Below, piece after piece: positions 32,001 through 45,129 of a DNA stretch of 64,000 nucleotides (the stretch's first letter is position 1; each line of letters opens with the position of its first letter). The DNA is from Parapristionchus giblindavisi (taxonomy: Eukaryota > Nematoda > Chromadorea > Rhabditida > Diplogasteridae), in the NCBI GenBank assembly GCA_943737045.1, contig CALSFV010000657.1, forward strand, positions 310,001 to 374,000, given 5' to 3'. A program made the position numbers and the translations under genes. The notes beneath the pieces are model-generated. The model saw only the letters and a program-made list of their open reading frames with translations. It ran no database searches and was not told the origin of the DNA.

Positions 32001-33556
32001 ATCAGGTGGGTCTTGTCGCTCGACAATGTTGCCCACGTAAGACGCTAACTATCAACTAGAACTAGCGTGATCACGTTTTTCTCTTTCCTACGAATGTATC
32101 CATTCTATATTTCTTGTCATACTTTTTTTCTTTTGAAACCCACATAAAGTTATTATTATTACTAGCATTTTAGTCTACGGACGACGAGATCTCGTTTCCC
32201 ATTCCTCTCCACAACGCCATTACCCCGTACCTCTCGAAAAGTCGCATGCGAATGGATTGAACTCCTCCTCCGCGGCGTCTTCGTACTCGTTATCTTCACC
32301 GCCGGCGCCTGTCGATGACGTCATCGCCCTTGTCGATGTCGATGCCCCGTCTGGATCCTTCTTCGGCTGGAATAATGAGGCCCATTTGGATTGGCATTCG
32401 AATAGGGAAGATGGTATTGGGACTATTCAGATAAATCGACTCATTAAATAACATTGAAACACGCTCCCACCGGGTGATCATTTTCTCACTAGCTGGCAGT
32501 CCCAACCCCAAGATTTATGCCGTCTTTGTTAAAAACACCTTGGATAAAACAACAAACTATAAAATGTACATCCAACCTTCTTCTCATCGTCACTATCATC
32601 ATCACCGTCCTCTTCTTCACTCGACGATGCCGCTTCGGCCAGGAGTGCCTGGAATCACAAGATCAAACTACAAAAAGGGTAAAACAACAAAGATCAGGAA
32701 TCAAACTACAAAAAGGGTAAAACAACAAAGATCAGGGATCAAACTACAAGAAAATCACACTATTTTCGTGATTAAATTTTGTCATTTTCAGCACCGCGCA
32801 TTTTCCTTGCCTATGAGCAGACTACAAACATGAAAAAAACCATTGATCAGAGATGAAACTACAAACTGCAAAGCACAAGCTACAAACCTTGAGCCAATCA
32901 TCATCATTCTCGCCTAGTTTGAACTCTTCCGCATTCTCGTCCTCATCTTCCTCATCCTCTTCTCCATCCTCTCCATCAATATCATCATCATCACCATCTT
33001 CATCCTCCGTATCATCTCCCGATGACGACGTCGTAGAGTTGTCGTCACTCCCCGAACCCGACTCTAAAACTATTTTTTTTTGTTTATTTATCACACAGAA
33101 TAACGATGTTTCAATAGGTAAAATACTATAAATATTATATATTATTATTGAAATTAAATATTTGTTCTAAAGAAATAAAGCATTACAGAAACCAAATCAC
33201 AGTTGTAAGTCAGCATTTCTAAAACATCCATATCAAGGTACAAAAATAATTTAATTCGAACCAGACACATTCTGGTTTCATCTACTCTTCTTCCTCATTC
33301 GGGAATGAACACATTAATCATATCTTTATATCTTTATTGACGCTATTCGTATATCTAGCTAATATACACAGAGCACCCAGCGGCTGGACAAACTCTCATT
33401 ACCTCTCTTCGCCTTCTTGGCCCGTGGTCCGCCCGTTTTATGCCTTCCTCGGCCACCTCCTCCACCACTCGTCGAAGGTCCCAGACCAAGCTCCTCCAGT
33501 ACGTCCATGCCATCAGCACGTGGGGCCTCTGGAAACAATGGGTAAAACAGTATAAA

Positions 33557-33595
<39 letters not shown>

Positions 33596-36500
33596 GTAGC
33601 CAAAAATCAAAATGACAAATTTGCCCTCTCACTTTTGCACTCTCTCTCTCGTCTGGCTCAGAATATATATGAAAAATAAGAAAGCGTGCAAAAGTGAGAG
33701 GGCAAATTCGCAATTTTGATTTTAGGTAACTTTATTATTCTAACCTTTTCATAAGGACATTAACGATCGAACGCTTCACCCTTGTAGAGTAGGATAACAA
33801 CACCTCATTGAAACCCAAATACAACTGGCACGAATGTTCATGTCAGTTGTTCCGGCGAATTCGAGTTTCAGCTCAATACCAAAGTATTGCATAACTCACT
33901 CCTTCGTCGCCTCTTCTCTCCATCTCCAAACATTCGATCAAAGTCGCGGAAGATGTCCGTGGCGAAGTCGCCTGCCGTCGGGAAGTGCTTGTCGACAAGT
34001 GACGTCAGAACAGCTCTGAAGAGAAAATGAAGATTTAAAGAGGTCAGACTACAAAGTAGAGTTCAGCGTACAAACTACAAACTACAGTACTCACTTGGCA
34101 GTGGACACAAACTCCGTTAGCTCTCCACCCATGTCATCTATGGCCTCGAGAGTGCGTGACTCTCCCGTTGACTGCAGTCCGATCACCACGCATTTGCCTG
34201 CCTGAAAGGGAATCGAAGATCAAAGATCAAAGGAGTAAAGTACATACAGCGATAGCTTCCCGAGTAATCTTCACACTCGCTTCAACCTTGGCCGCGATAC
34301 AGAGGTACTTGAAGAAGCTGAAAGGAAACTGAGATGAGGGGCCACAAATTGTCAACATCCATTGATTGTGAATTGTTGATTTATTTAAGTCAAAAATCAC
34401 TGATAAATGCAATCAATAACAATCCGTCAAATTGTTACTAAGTGAACTCGACACTCGTTACAAACAATTTTTAAATAAATCAATCAATAATGCATAAATA
34501 TAAATGAATACCGTTGATGGGAGGCCCAGAACTGGCCCCAGATGTGCTTGCACGTCAGCCGATCTTCTTCGTCCATTTGTGCCAGTGCTGCCTGCAATGA
34601 TCATGGTAGCTTCGATCAGACTACAAACTACAACAGTCCGCCAAGACCAAACTACAACGATGAACAAACTACACACAAACCTGAAACTGTCGTCGGACCT
34701 CCACCCACAGCTTGACCGACTCGTCGTAGGTAGCGATGAAATCATCGGACAGCTGCACCTCCTGAGCAGAGGAAAGATGTGAACGGATCAAAAGACCAAA
34801 GATCAGAGATCAAAAGACCAAAGGTCAGAGATCAAAAGGCTAAATATCATATCCAATTGCAACAAAATATCACTATCAATGTTTCAAATATGCACGTACA
34901 TCACATATATTATTATTATTATTATATTATTAAGTTAGTCTCCAATCATTCAAGGGTCAACGGGGATCAGAACACTAAAATGAATTAGACAAACCTGAAT
35001 CGTAAAGTTGACACCGCGGAAGGAGAGTTGACGGGCGAGGTACAGGCCGCGTTGCTGAAACATCGGCAATTATATTTGAAAGGAATTAAAACCCAAATCA
35101 AGAGTGAACTGCACGAGATGATTTTAATTATGGCATGAGACATGAAACCACCAAGTGGCTATGCAACAGTAGATCACCTCTTTTGCTTCCCCACTACAGC
35201 AAGATCAAAACACAATCAATTCCCCGACCAAACTACAAACTACAACACACACCTTCATGTCCATGGCGACAATCTCCATGGCGCCGACGCCGCGCCTCTC
35301 GACCGCGTTGATAAACTCGCCAAAATCGTTGAACGCCTGACCCGGGCCCCACAGTCCGAGTCGCGTCATGTACGCCATGTTACGAGGCTCTAAACGTGTT
35401 AATAGATCAAAAGATCAAAGATTAATAAATGAAAAGTGCATACCCGTGGCGCCAGTGGCAGATGCGTACACGACGCGAGCCTTCGGCAGAGCACGCTGCA
35501 GCTCGAGCACCTGAACAATCGATTTATCTCATGCTACGAAATAGAAGGAAAGAATTAAATAACGACATGATCAAATGTATTCTTATTAAAAGACCGGAAC
35601 CAGAAAACACCAGGAGTATTATTCTGATCCAACAAAGAAGCGCAAACTAACGCGAATTAGCTATGCAGTATTGATTTATTTGCAAAATCAATCAACAATC
35701 AACAGTTACCGTACCATCTGTCCAGTCTTCGTGGGCTTGGCGCCAGTGGAGGGCACGAGGTTCTTCGCACGATGACACTCGTCAAAAACGATGACTCCAT
35801 CAAAATCCTGCAAGAGCCAGAGAAGTGAGATCAAAGCTCAAAGATCGAAACACAAACGGGCTGGTAGCTCAAATACGAAAGATCAAAGATCAAAGATCAC
35901 TCACGACTCCTAGCCATTGGATGAGCTGTTTGAGACGCGATTGGTACTTGCGCTTGGCGGTACGACACTCTCCGATGAGAGAGGAGTACGTGGCGAACAT
36001 CACACCCTGTCATAGTATTGATTGGTAATAGATCAATATAATCAATATGTTCTTAAATTAGTTGCGGTTGTGTAATTAGAAACATCGTTGTAGCAATGCA
36101 TTAACTATATGTGTTATAAATGAGCATTGAAACTATTAAAATGCTTATTGTAATATTGTAAATTGGATAGAATAAGAAGATCAATGAATACCTTCTTGAC
36201 CATTCCGTTCTCCTTTCCCGAGATCTTCGAATACTTCATCTTATTCAGTGCATGCACCTGCAAATACAACCATACATTTTATAACAATGTATTGAATCGA
36301 CGTATTCCATAAAACATTGTAAAGTGAGCTACAATGTAGCTGCTACATTCGATGCATTATAAAGTTCTTTTCTGTAAAAAGATGCTTCTGGAAATCAACG
36401 TACTAATCGAGGTTTTATTTTTTTAAAGCAATGACGGACATGAAGTCACCAGGTCCATCTTGGATCAGATATTTTCATACCCTCATAAGGTGAGGATCGA

Positions 36501-37700
36501 CCCACATAAATAAGGTTCTTTTTATGCGAAAGATTACAAGCAAAGCGAAAATAACAAATTTTCTTAGTTCAGCCACAATATTTATTTTGAAAATCTACTC
36601 ACAATATAAATATAAAATGTTTTTTAACCCCTCGTTTTACACACACTCCCTCCTTTTCTTTTCTTTTCGTGACTTTTAATCCCACATAAGCTCTTCGTAA
36701 AATTGTAAAAAAAAAAACAAAAACAAAATACAATAGTCAAAGTCAGCCAGGATAACCTCATACCTGTATATTGCCGGCTCCGATATCTCGCAAATCCCGT
36801 TCCGCATCAAACTTGAGGTCGTTACTCACAGACAACCATAGTGCCCTGCAAATATAGAAATTAATAATTATTATAATTATATTGATTTTCATATAATAAT
36901 AATAACTGTTTATTATCCACAAATAGGCAAACATATAATTTAGCAAATTTAGCATTAAAATGAAATGAAATAAATATCGATAATCTACCAAAATACCGTA
37001 ATCTCGCAATCAATAGATCAGAACTCGTGATACAGTATACTGTAATCAATCAATAATCACACTGACCTCCTCCTTCCCAGCAGGTAGTTCTCAAAGATGA
37101 TACAAGCTACCGTACGTCCTTTTCCCACTCCTGCTCCATCACCTTCAATATTAGACGTTTGAATTAGCGCCCGAATAAGGGAATGAGAATATCGATCGAT
37201 TGATCTACCGTACCAATCAGATATCCCAGTCGTTCGCCATTCGGCAGCAGATTTTCTTGCATCTGGCAAGCGTAGATCACAGCTTCCAGTTGCAGCGCAG
37301 AGATGGCACCAGTATCGATTAGCTGCAAAGATTCTTAATTTCAAATGGTCATTGGTTATCCGAAAAAATTGCCCTGACAACGCTCTCTCGTAAACCAAGA
37401 AAGCGATTAATACTTGACAGATTCTAAAGAACTTGCAACCAGGCCAATCCCAGTTTCACAAACACTTACATATTCAGGAATGTTGATCTGATACTTGACA
37501 TCGGGAGGGGCGACACTCGACAGAGAAGCAGTCTCAACGACTGCAATGGTTATTATTATCTGTGTAGGTATTTATAGGTCAATGGGATTATGTGGATGCA
37601 CACTGAATTATCCATTAATTTTTGAGCTCTAATAAATTGCCCGTAACGTAAATGTGCCGGGTAGCGGGGAATGCACCTTGTTAGTGTAATTAGCATGTCA

Positions 37701-37745
<45 letters not shown>

Positions 37746-40700
37746 ACCTGAATCCGGATGAGACAGGCCGGATCGGAGCTTGGCCGGCTTGTACTCTGCA
37801 TACGTCTCAGCATGACCGAGATTCTCCTCCTGAAAAGAAGACATACATAGCTCAACTGAACAAGTGAAAATAAACACGGGAGATGCACGTTTCGGACACA
37901 TTATACAAATGCACCTGCATACTGTTCAATGATCTGTTGTGCTCAAAAAATGGAACATGCGTCCGAAACACCACCTATCTTTATAATATTATATAACTTT
38001 ACATTTACTATGAACGCAAACCTATACTTTTACACCGCACCTACATTAATACTATTAACTTAAATTCTTATTAAGCCCGCCCGTTTCATGATTCGTCCGT
38101 CGTTCACATTATCACAGCCTACCTCTTCATCAATCTCATTGCGTGAGGCACGAGCTGCAGCCATCTGGATGGCCTTCTGCATCTCCTCCTTCGCTGTCTT
38201 GGGCATCTTCGGCAGCGATGGAGAGGGAGCGGCCTTTCCACCCGAACCGGGAGGGCCACCACCCATCGCAGGAGACGGTTGCTGAAACAGTTTATATTAT
38301 ATAATGATTAATCATCATTGTTAAATCAATAAAATTTTACACTTTTTGTTAGCTTATTTGCCTTTGCTACCAAAAAGCATTTATTTGAAAGATCAAACTA
38401 CAAATGACGTACCCCACTCGGCGTCATACTACGACGTCGCACGTCCACATCGGACAACGCTCGAAGTGAATCCTGACCGGCGAGACCACGAGGCATCGGA
38501 GAATAGGCTGCCTATGAGAGAGTGTGAATGAGATCAGAGATCATTCATTTAAAGATCAAAGATCACTCTAGATCACAACAACGACACATTCCATATAGAC
38601 AGGCGCCCTTTCACGAATTCAAACGGTATACCGCCTTGGCAATTAGCAAGGGCTTCAAAATATATGCATGGGAAAATGATCTTGATGTACGAAGACGCGT
38701 TCCAAAGATCAAAGATCAAACTACTAACGAGATTGTTCTGGTTCACATTATGCTGCTGCTGTGGCATCTGGAGTCGTCCGAGAGCAGATGGCGGTCGACC
38801 GGCCATGTAGCCTCTGCCAATCCACAGTCATTATTTTAAATATGTTTTTTTTTAAATTTAATGTGCTACAACCGCAGATCATAGGTGGGAGATCGTTAGC
38901 TCAAAATATCACATAAATAAAAAAATATCAAAAATAATTCCTTTTATATTTTTCGCCCTAGTTACACAGAGTAACAAAACATCACTTCATTTCATTTCTC
39001 AAAACACTTTCACAATCTATCGCACACCCATTTTTGAAGCTCATCAATAATTAATAGCAATCAATAATCAATAACAAACCGTCCGCCTCTATTCGACATG
39101 GTAGCGCCTCCACGTCCGTACGCGTGATGTTGCAGATGAGGGGGCGTCTGTGCATGGGGATGCATTCCACCACGTGGATACGCCGTCCGCTGGTACGTCG
39201 TGTAACCTGGCATGAGCATAGGTTACGGTTTCCCAAAGGCAATCTAATGCGAACTCGAACTGGGTGGTTCAGGTACGAAGGTGTGATAATTGGCATCAAA
39301 TCACTCCAAAATCCGACCACTTTAATTCAAAAACCTTATAAAAAAGATATCTTACTAGCAGCATTTCCGGGTGGTCTCATCGGTTGTCCAATCGGTCCAC
39401 CTGCCGTCGTTCGTTGTTGTATCGTGCGGAAACCGGCCGGGGTCACGGATGGTCGCGTAGCTGCAAAGTGTATAATGTAGCTTCAGAGGCAGAGTTCAGG
39501 AAAGCGAAGTTGTGTTTAACCGGATTTTCACTATTCTATTCATATATAAATAATAATAATAAATAATATTATTATTACCTGATAGTCGATTCATTCCGGG
39601 AGTACTCATACCCGGTGGTGAATATCGAGTCACTCTGGAAAAGGAAACATAATAATCACGTTATCATTATTATTTTAGAGGCCTTCATTTATTAGGACTT
39701 AAAGAAAATTTTCATACAAATAAAATTTTAAAACACTTGCCCTCCTTCCATGGGAGCCGGTGAATGACTCATCGATCTTAAATAAAAATACATTAACAGA
39801 ATGGTAAAAGATCAAAGATCAAATATGGAAATCATAAAATCCACCCACCTGACATATCCACCTCGTTGCGAGACTCCGTAAGGACCACCCACACTTCGCA
39901 TCACTGCACCACCCGCGCCTGGTGGCGGCACACGGCGTACTACTGCACCTGGATAATTTAATTTAATTTAATAATCAAAAAATGAGTAGGAAAAACTGGC
40001 GAGCAAAAACCATTTTGTCATTGCTAATATTTATTTATTTATTCCATCAAATATACATTCATCATACATTGCCATACCCTCGCAATGCGAGGATTGGCCC
40101 ACCATATAAGGCCCACTTTTTGGCGACTTTATGCTTAAAGGAAGCTAAAAAATGACTATTTTTAAGCGAAAATAACGAATTTTGTTAATCAACCAACCTT
40201 TCACATCTTACAGTTTTAGATTTAATGTGCATGCAAACTTATACTTGTACATTATACTCTATTCATGTAATAAAGTGGATCACAGCAGTATGAATCCCAC
40301 TTGGCAACATCACAACATCGAACCACGCACATACACACGTTCGCGAAAGCCGACGTATCCCAAAACTCCTACCGTACACCACACCACATCACCACTCACT
40401 CACCTCTTGTCAATGGCGATCCTCTCATTAGCAGTCCTCCTCCAGATACCGTACCTCCTCCTCCTCTCAGACTTTGTAGATCATTGGCTGAAGCTGATCC
40501 AACTATCGATCGACGAATACCTCCTGTAGACAAGATAGAGACCATTACAACACATACGCACGAATGATAGACACGCTTTTTCAATAATTTCCCTACTCAT
40601 GACATGCTAAATAGCAGTGCACCGGTACAGAATTTGCATTTTTTAAACAATGCGGCCACATGTCACATACAGGTTTCACGAGGTCTACTCAAATCGCAAT

Positions 40701-43496
40701 TCTAACGGTCCTTAATCCTTTTCTTACATCAATGTACTAACAATATACCAATTCGATGCACAACGAAAACAGGCACAGAACAAGGTAACAAAGAGGAATT
40801 GAGAAATTGCACCATGTCATGGGCGCACTCGCACTCACCCACAGGAGTCGCACCACCCGCTCCTCCGGCCGCTGTTGTGGTCGTTGTTGTAGTGCCATTC
40901 TGGTGTCGGACGACGACTATACGACGAGGCTGCTCACCCGGACGACGTCTTACGACCACTTGTGGAGCTGTCGTACTGCCGCCTACAAATGTTAAATAAA
41001 CAAATGCCCTCGTGCTATAATATTTTAACTTCGAAACTCATCTCTGGACTCAGGGCAAAACCATCGCTCAAACGATAAAATAACGCAACCCTTCACGTTC
41101 CCTTTTGTGTCAACCGAAATCGCTTAAACGACGAAACTCTATCATTCCCTTTTTGTTTATCCCGTCATTATTCATATTTTAACTGATGGATAAACAAACA
41201 AACAAATAAATAAACAAATACAACAACGACCCTCCCATACCTTGCTCGACCGCATCGCTCGCGCCATGCGGTTCTCCGGCGCCAGCTGTATTCGACGCGG
41301 CTGCTGCTTGTCCTTGCTTCTGCTGCTGCTGTGGACGCACGGTCGTGATGCACTTGCTGGTGCCACCGGGTGAAGGCAGAGTGTGATACACCTTCTCACC
41401 CGTCTCCGTGATCTGAAATGATAATAATATTAATCGAGTAATTAAAATAAAATAGATAACAATAAACACGAATTTGTACCACAGAATTGGTTATTAGTAA
41501 ATCAAAAGTAGCTAATAAAGGAAACGACTCAATATATGTATCATGACAATTAAGCTTCTTTTCTATCCCTTCACTTACAGTCATTATAGCATGAGTCTGT
41601 GTCGTAATCGGACCATTGGGTGTCTTGATCGTCCTCTTGAGCAGGACACGTCGTGGACCAATCGCCACCGGAGTAGACTCGGACGATGGAGCTGTGGCGC
41701 CGGCGCCAGTTGTTGATGGCGACGAGGCCGCTGGCGTCTTCACCGGTTGACCGCCTGTAACTGAGATAGTTCAGATTCATTGTGATTAACATTTCAACTC
41801 GATGTACCAAATGGCAAAAACGATTTCAGAAATCAATAAACTGATAAAAATCAATACAATATCTTTAAAAATCAATAGACTTATCAGAAAATCATACAAC
41901 ACATTCGGAAAAGCACTCCCCCAACAATAAGACTGAAAATGACTCACCTGGCGTAGAAGGCCGTGTGATCGCTCCACTAGCACCAACGAGTACGCGTCGC
42001 ACGACAGCTCCACCGGACGATGCTGCTATCGCCGGACGATGATTCGTGTCTAAACGAGAAGTCTTTCATAATAACAATATTGAAAAATAAAAAAAACAAT
42101 CAATAAAAATGATCAGAATATTTTTAAAAATTTTAAAAAAATCAATAAAACTGTTCAGAAAATCAAATATACCGGGTGTTGCGTGCTGTTGCTGTACGAC
42201 TCTTCCGGCAACCGGAGTGAGACGACCGGAACCAACTACCGGACGCAGTACTGGAGGACCGTCGTTCTAGATACGGTATGGTTAATAGAATATTGATTTC
42301 AGGATACGGTAGGATTTGTTGAATATTGATTTCTAAGAGATGATATAGCAGACAACAAGTCAAACACTCACATCTGGTGGTGTGGTCTGCGTACGAGCGG
42401 AAGCGGGAGCGGTCGACACAGGCGTAGTGGACGCGGCGGAGCGTTTCAAAGTCGTCTCCGAACCGCCTTGTGCGCGCGACTGACCCGTATCTGGGGGCGT
42501 CTGCAAGGAATCATCAAATTATAGGACACAAATATTATTTTATAATACACTAATTAAGAAAATAAACTAAGTAAACATAAGTAAGTAGTAAAACAAGTTT
42601 AGTTGCAATGATCCTCTCCTTACATATAGTGAAGCACAACATTAGAAGGATGAATGGAATCAATCAATAAATGGGGAATGACATACCGTATCCTTCGCAT
42701 CTGACGATGGTTTCGAGATCGAACACGCGACTGGTGCAGATGTTGGAGCGCTAAAGTCACTGGGGTTTTGATTTTTAAAAATCAATAAAACAAAAATTAA
42801 TCATAAATATTTACAAAACCTGCTATTAGAAGAAGTTGCGACCGACTTCGGTATCATCAGCAAGGGCTCATTGTAATCGTCACTGCAGAGTTCAAAGATC
42901 AATAATTACAAAACCAAAGTACAAACTACAAATTTGTCTAATTGCTAAACTACAACAAACATAATCCAAAGCAAGTAACGTGACTGGAAGACTACAACTG
43001 CCAATGAAACTAGACTACAATATAGAACATAATCTAGAGGTAAAAGACCAAAGACCAAAGATCAAAGATACTTGATCGCAGCAGCGGCCGTCGCTAGCAG
43101 ATCACCAAAGGGACTGGCTTGAGATGGCGCAATCGGAGGAGCGGAGCGCGGAACGATAATCACCTGAAATTGTTTTTTTTTAATTAAATAAATACTAATA
43201 AATATTCGTGATACTGCTATTCATCAGTAGTCTGAGATCCTCTCCCCACAAACGAAATAAATAAATAAACAAAAAGATTCAAAGAATTAGAGGACATCTA
43301 TCATGTCTTTCACCCATTTCAATAATTCTAACCTTTGGTTCTGGCGGTGGTGGAGGCGCGGGCTCCGGTTCTGGCGCTGATCCGCTAGTGGTCGCGTCGC
43401 CACCAGCATTCGTACCTGAAATATAAGAAATCCAAATTCACACTATTCCTTTACCGCACATTTTAATTATTTCATATTTCTTGTAAACGCATAAAC

Positions 43497-43537
<41 letters not shown>

Positions 43538-45129
43538 TCAATATCGATCCAATTGACCTTGCAAATCAGGGTACCCTGAACGTCATCTATCATATCATTT
43601 CTCCAATCGATAAGCCAGTACTAATCGATCGATATATCAATCAATACAATATCGAACTCGATGGGAGTACTTCTAACTAATATCGGGTGTTATATCAGCG
43701 TCAATCGTCATCGTCTCTTCATAACTCTCCGCTCTCTCACCACTATCGTTCTCGCTCCCCTTTCCGTCTCTTCTACTCTCTGTTCTCTCTCGTCACCGTC
43801 TCTCAAAGAGTAGTCGTACTGTTTGCCATGCGTACTCGTGTTCACTTTTCCTGTCTATCTCTCACTCTGACTTTCTCTCGCTCTCTGACTCTCTCATCCC
43901 TCTCGCCCTTCTCATATAATCTACTCAATGGTGCCGGGCACACGAAAATACCACGTATACACTCATCATCCGTGATCTAGAAAAAGCAACACGAGTCCTA
44001 GCAGCCATTATGAGACAAGGACGAAACCCAAAAGCACCAGGCTTGAAATGATTCAAAAAAGCGCCTGATTAAAAAAGGGGGGGTTTCCTTCGTTCCCTAT
44101 AATCGCACGTACTCAATTTCGCATTCAAATCTGTCCAGTATGGTCTCATCCACTCTTTTTCCTCTCTCAAAAAGGGCAAATTCTCTCATCTCGGGGGTAT
44201 GAAGAGGCCAAACGCTATTACCATTATCAAGAGCCTCCTATAGATAGCGAGAGATGAGGTTCGATCTATCGAGATCATAGAACTACTGGCATATGATTAT
44301 ACAGTCTCATACCTAGTAGAGGTCAGGGCGAGAATCGATTGATAGATAATCGTATAAAGGTAAAAATGGGTAAAGAAGGTACAACCAAGCCAGTGATATT
44401 TCAAGGCCAATTCAGTACGGAGGGCCTAATCTCTTATTCGTATATCTAGGTTTAGGCATAGACAATGGTATATCTTGTCATATCGATTGATTGATTGATT
44501 AGTTTATATCAATTGTTCGTTTACTTGACAACATGATAAACAAAACAACGAATGTCTAGATCATAAACAAGACTGCGGCCACTCTATATACAAATCTGAA
44601 TGACAGATAATCGACCTCCAACGTGGCACATGATTCATTTTTATAACAAATTGTGAAATTACAGGCAATGAATGGTCTATTATTACCCCTGCCGTCCCTA
44701 GGCCACTATTCACAGTATATAATATACATATATATTGAATATGGAATACACAAGATATATGATATAAGATATAGACGCTGCGACCGAAACACTACAAAAC
44801 ACATTACTGATTTCACTTATAATATTATCTACTTTTACATTTTAATATGCATGCCAACCTATATTTGCATATCTATAAGTATTATTGACTTAAGAATCCG
44901 ATGCTTTGAAAGTACTGAATGAGGCAAGAATAGCGGCCAATGTAACATTAGGACGAAACGCAAAAGCACAAGGTTTGAAGTGGACTTTGAGGACGTAGAA
45001 GGATGAATTAACAACATTAATTAATTAAATAATAAAATTCGTACCTTCTAAGAAGCCGTCATTTGAATTTGACAGGAAAAATTCATCAAGACCCGATTCA
45101 CTGAGTGCGACTGATAGTAGATCATCCAT
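24880..45129 (-). CDS. sbno: Strawberry notch (SBNO) family helicase-like regulator
   Basis: About 60 small minus-strand exons from ATG 45129 to TAA at 24882-24880; my tally is near 2,000 residues. The N-terminus ([17 protein letters not shown]) resembles SBNO proteins and is followed by about 700 residues of low-complexity Pro/Gly/Ser/Thr/Gln (43.4-38.1 kb). The SBNO core starts with [11 protein letters not shown] (37.8 kb). Walker [12 protein letters not shown] is at 37.1 kb, the DECH box [12 protein letters not shown] at 35.8 kb, [14 protein letters not shown] at 35.4 kb, an acidic insert at 33.0-32.2 kb, [10 protein letters not shown] at 30.3 kb, and the [10 protein letters not shown] arginine finger at 30.1-29.9 kb. 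The C-terminal SBNO-specific domain (25.7-25.3 kb) precedes a short A/S tail. SBNO acts in the nucleus in Notch- and EGFR-linked transcription. An acceptor lies 9 nt before the ATG. The intron at 27.2-29.1 kb holds a giant foldback. Confidence 0.93.
27238..27265. repeat. (AAT)n microsatellite
   Basis: About nine uninterrupted trinucleotide units, adjacent to the 3' splice site of an SBNO exon. U-rich (TTA) on the SBNO sense strand. Confidence 0.9.
27409..28747. mobile_element. Tc1/mariner-like foldback element, 1.34 kb
   Basis: TA target duplication (27407-27408, 28748-28749). Terminal repeats begin CAGTCGCGCCGGAAAGTCAG, closely related to those of the element at 16578. The two arms, each about 545 bp (27409-27953 and 28193-28747), are near-perfect inverted copies around a GC-rich spacer of about 240 bp. 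No transposase frame survives. It lies inside an SBNO intron, so it would be transcribed as a long hairpin in the pre-mRNA. Confidence 0.85.
29031..29078. repeat. (ATA)n microsatellite
   Basis: Sixteen uninterrupted trinucleotide units in an SBNO intron, immediately upstream of an exon acceptor on the sense strand. Confidence 0.92.
30910..30956. repeat. (ATA)n microsatellite
   Basis: Interrupted ATA/TAA tract in an SBNO intron, beside the acceptor of the exon encoding [12 protein letters not shown]. Confidence 0.88.
33558..33594. repeat. (ATA)n microsatellite
   Basis: Twelve units in an SBNO intron. It is followed by an imperfect inverted repeat (AATTTGCCCTCTCACTTTTGCA about 33618 and its complement about 33690). 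Confidence 0.88.
37620..37720. repeat. Dispersed repeat with TTA tail, shared in reverse with 55870-55965
   Basis: AATAAATTGCCCGTAACG and GGGTAGCGGG run into a TTA microsatellite. The Spinster intron at 55870-55965 has the same modules in reverse complement, again bordered by ATT units. This indicates copies of one retroposon-like or TIR-like repeat. Confidence 0.65.
37701..37744. repeat. (TTA)n microsatellite
   Basis: Fourteen uninterrupted units in an SBNO intron. Confidence 0.9.
43499..43537. repeat. (TTA)n microsatellite
   Basis: Thirteen uninterrupted units in the first large SBNO intron. Confidence 0.9.
43680..43920. repeat. Pyrimidine-rich tract
   Basis: Long run of CTCT-rich sequence on the plus strand within SBNO intron 1. 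A 97-codon plus-strand frame here is compositional and not a credible gene. It mirrors the purine tract at 45520-45760. Confidence 0.6.

Larger units (their letters stand above)
43416..45044 (-). other. First intron of SBNO
   Basis: 1.63 kb between exon 1 (45129-45045) and exon 2 (43415-43333), unusually long for this gene. It holds a microsatellite, the pyrimidine tract, and two related degraded stretches (AGACAAGGACGAAACCCAAA near 44012 and a relative near 44955) that may be remnants of a transposon-encoded frame. First-intron length and tract content suggest regulatory sequence. Confidence 0.5.

Noticed and set aside
32822..33094. Minus-strand 90-codon ORF rich in Asp/Glu as a separate gene
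   Set aside because: It contains an internal acidic exon of SBNO in frame with its neighbours; the extra residues are intronic.
43687..43980. 97-codon plus-strand frame rich in Ser/Leu
   Set aside because: Pure product of a CT-rich tract; no domain or splice structure.
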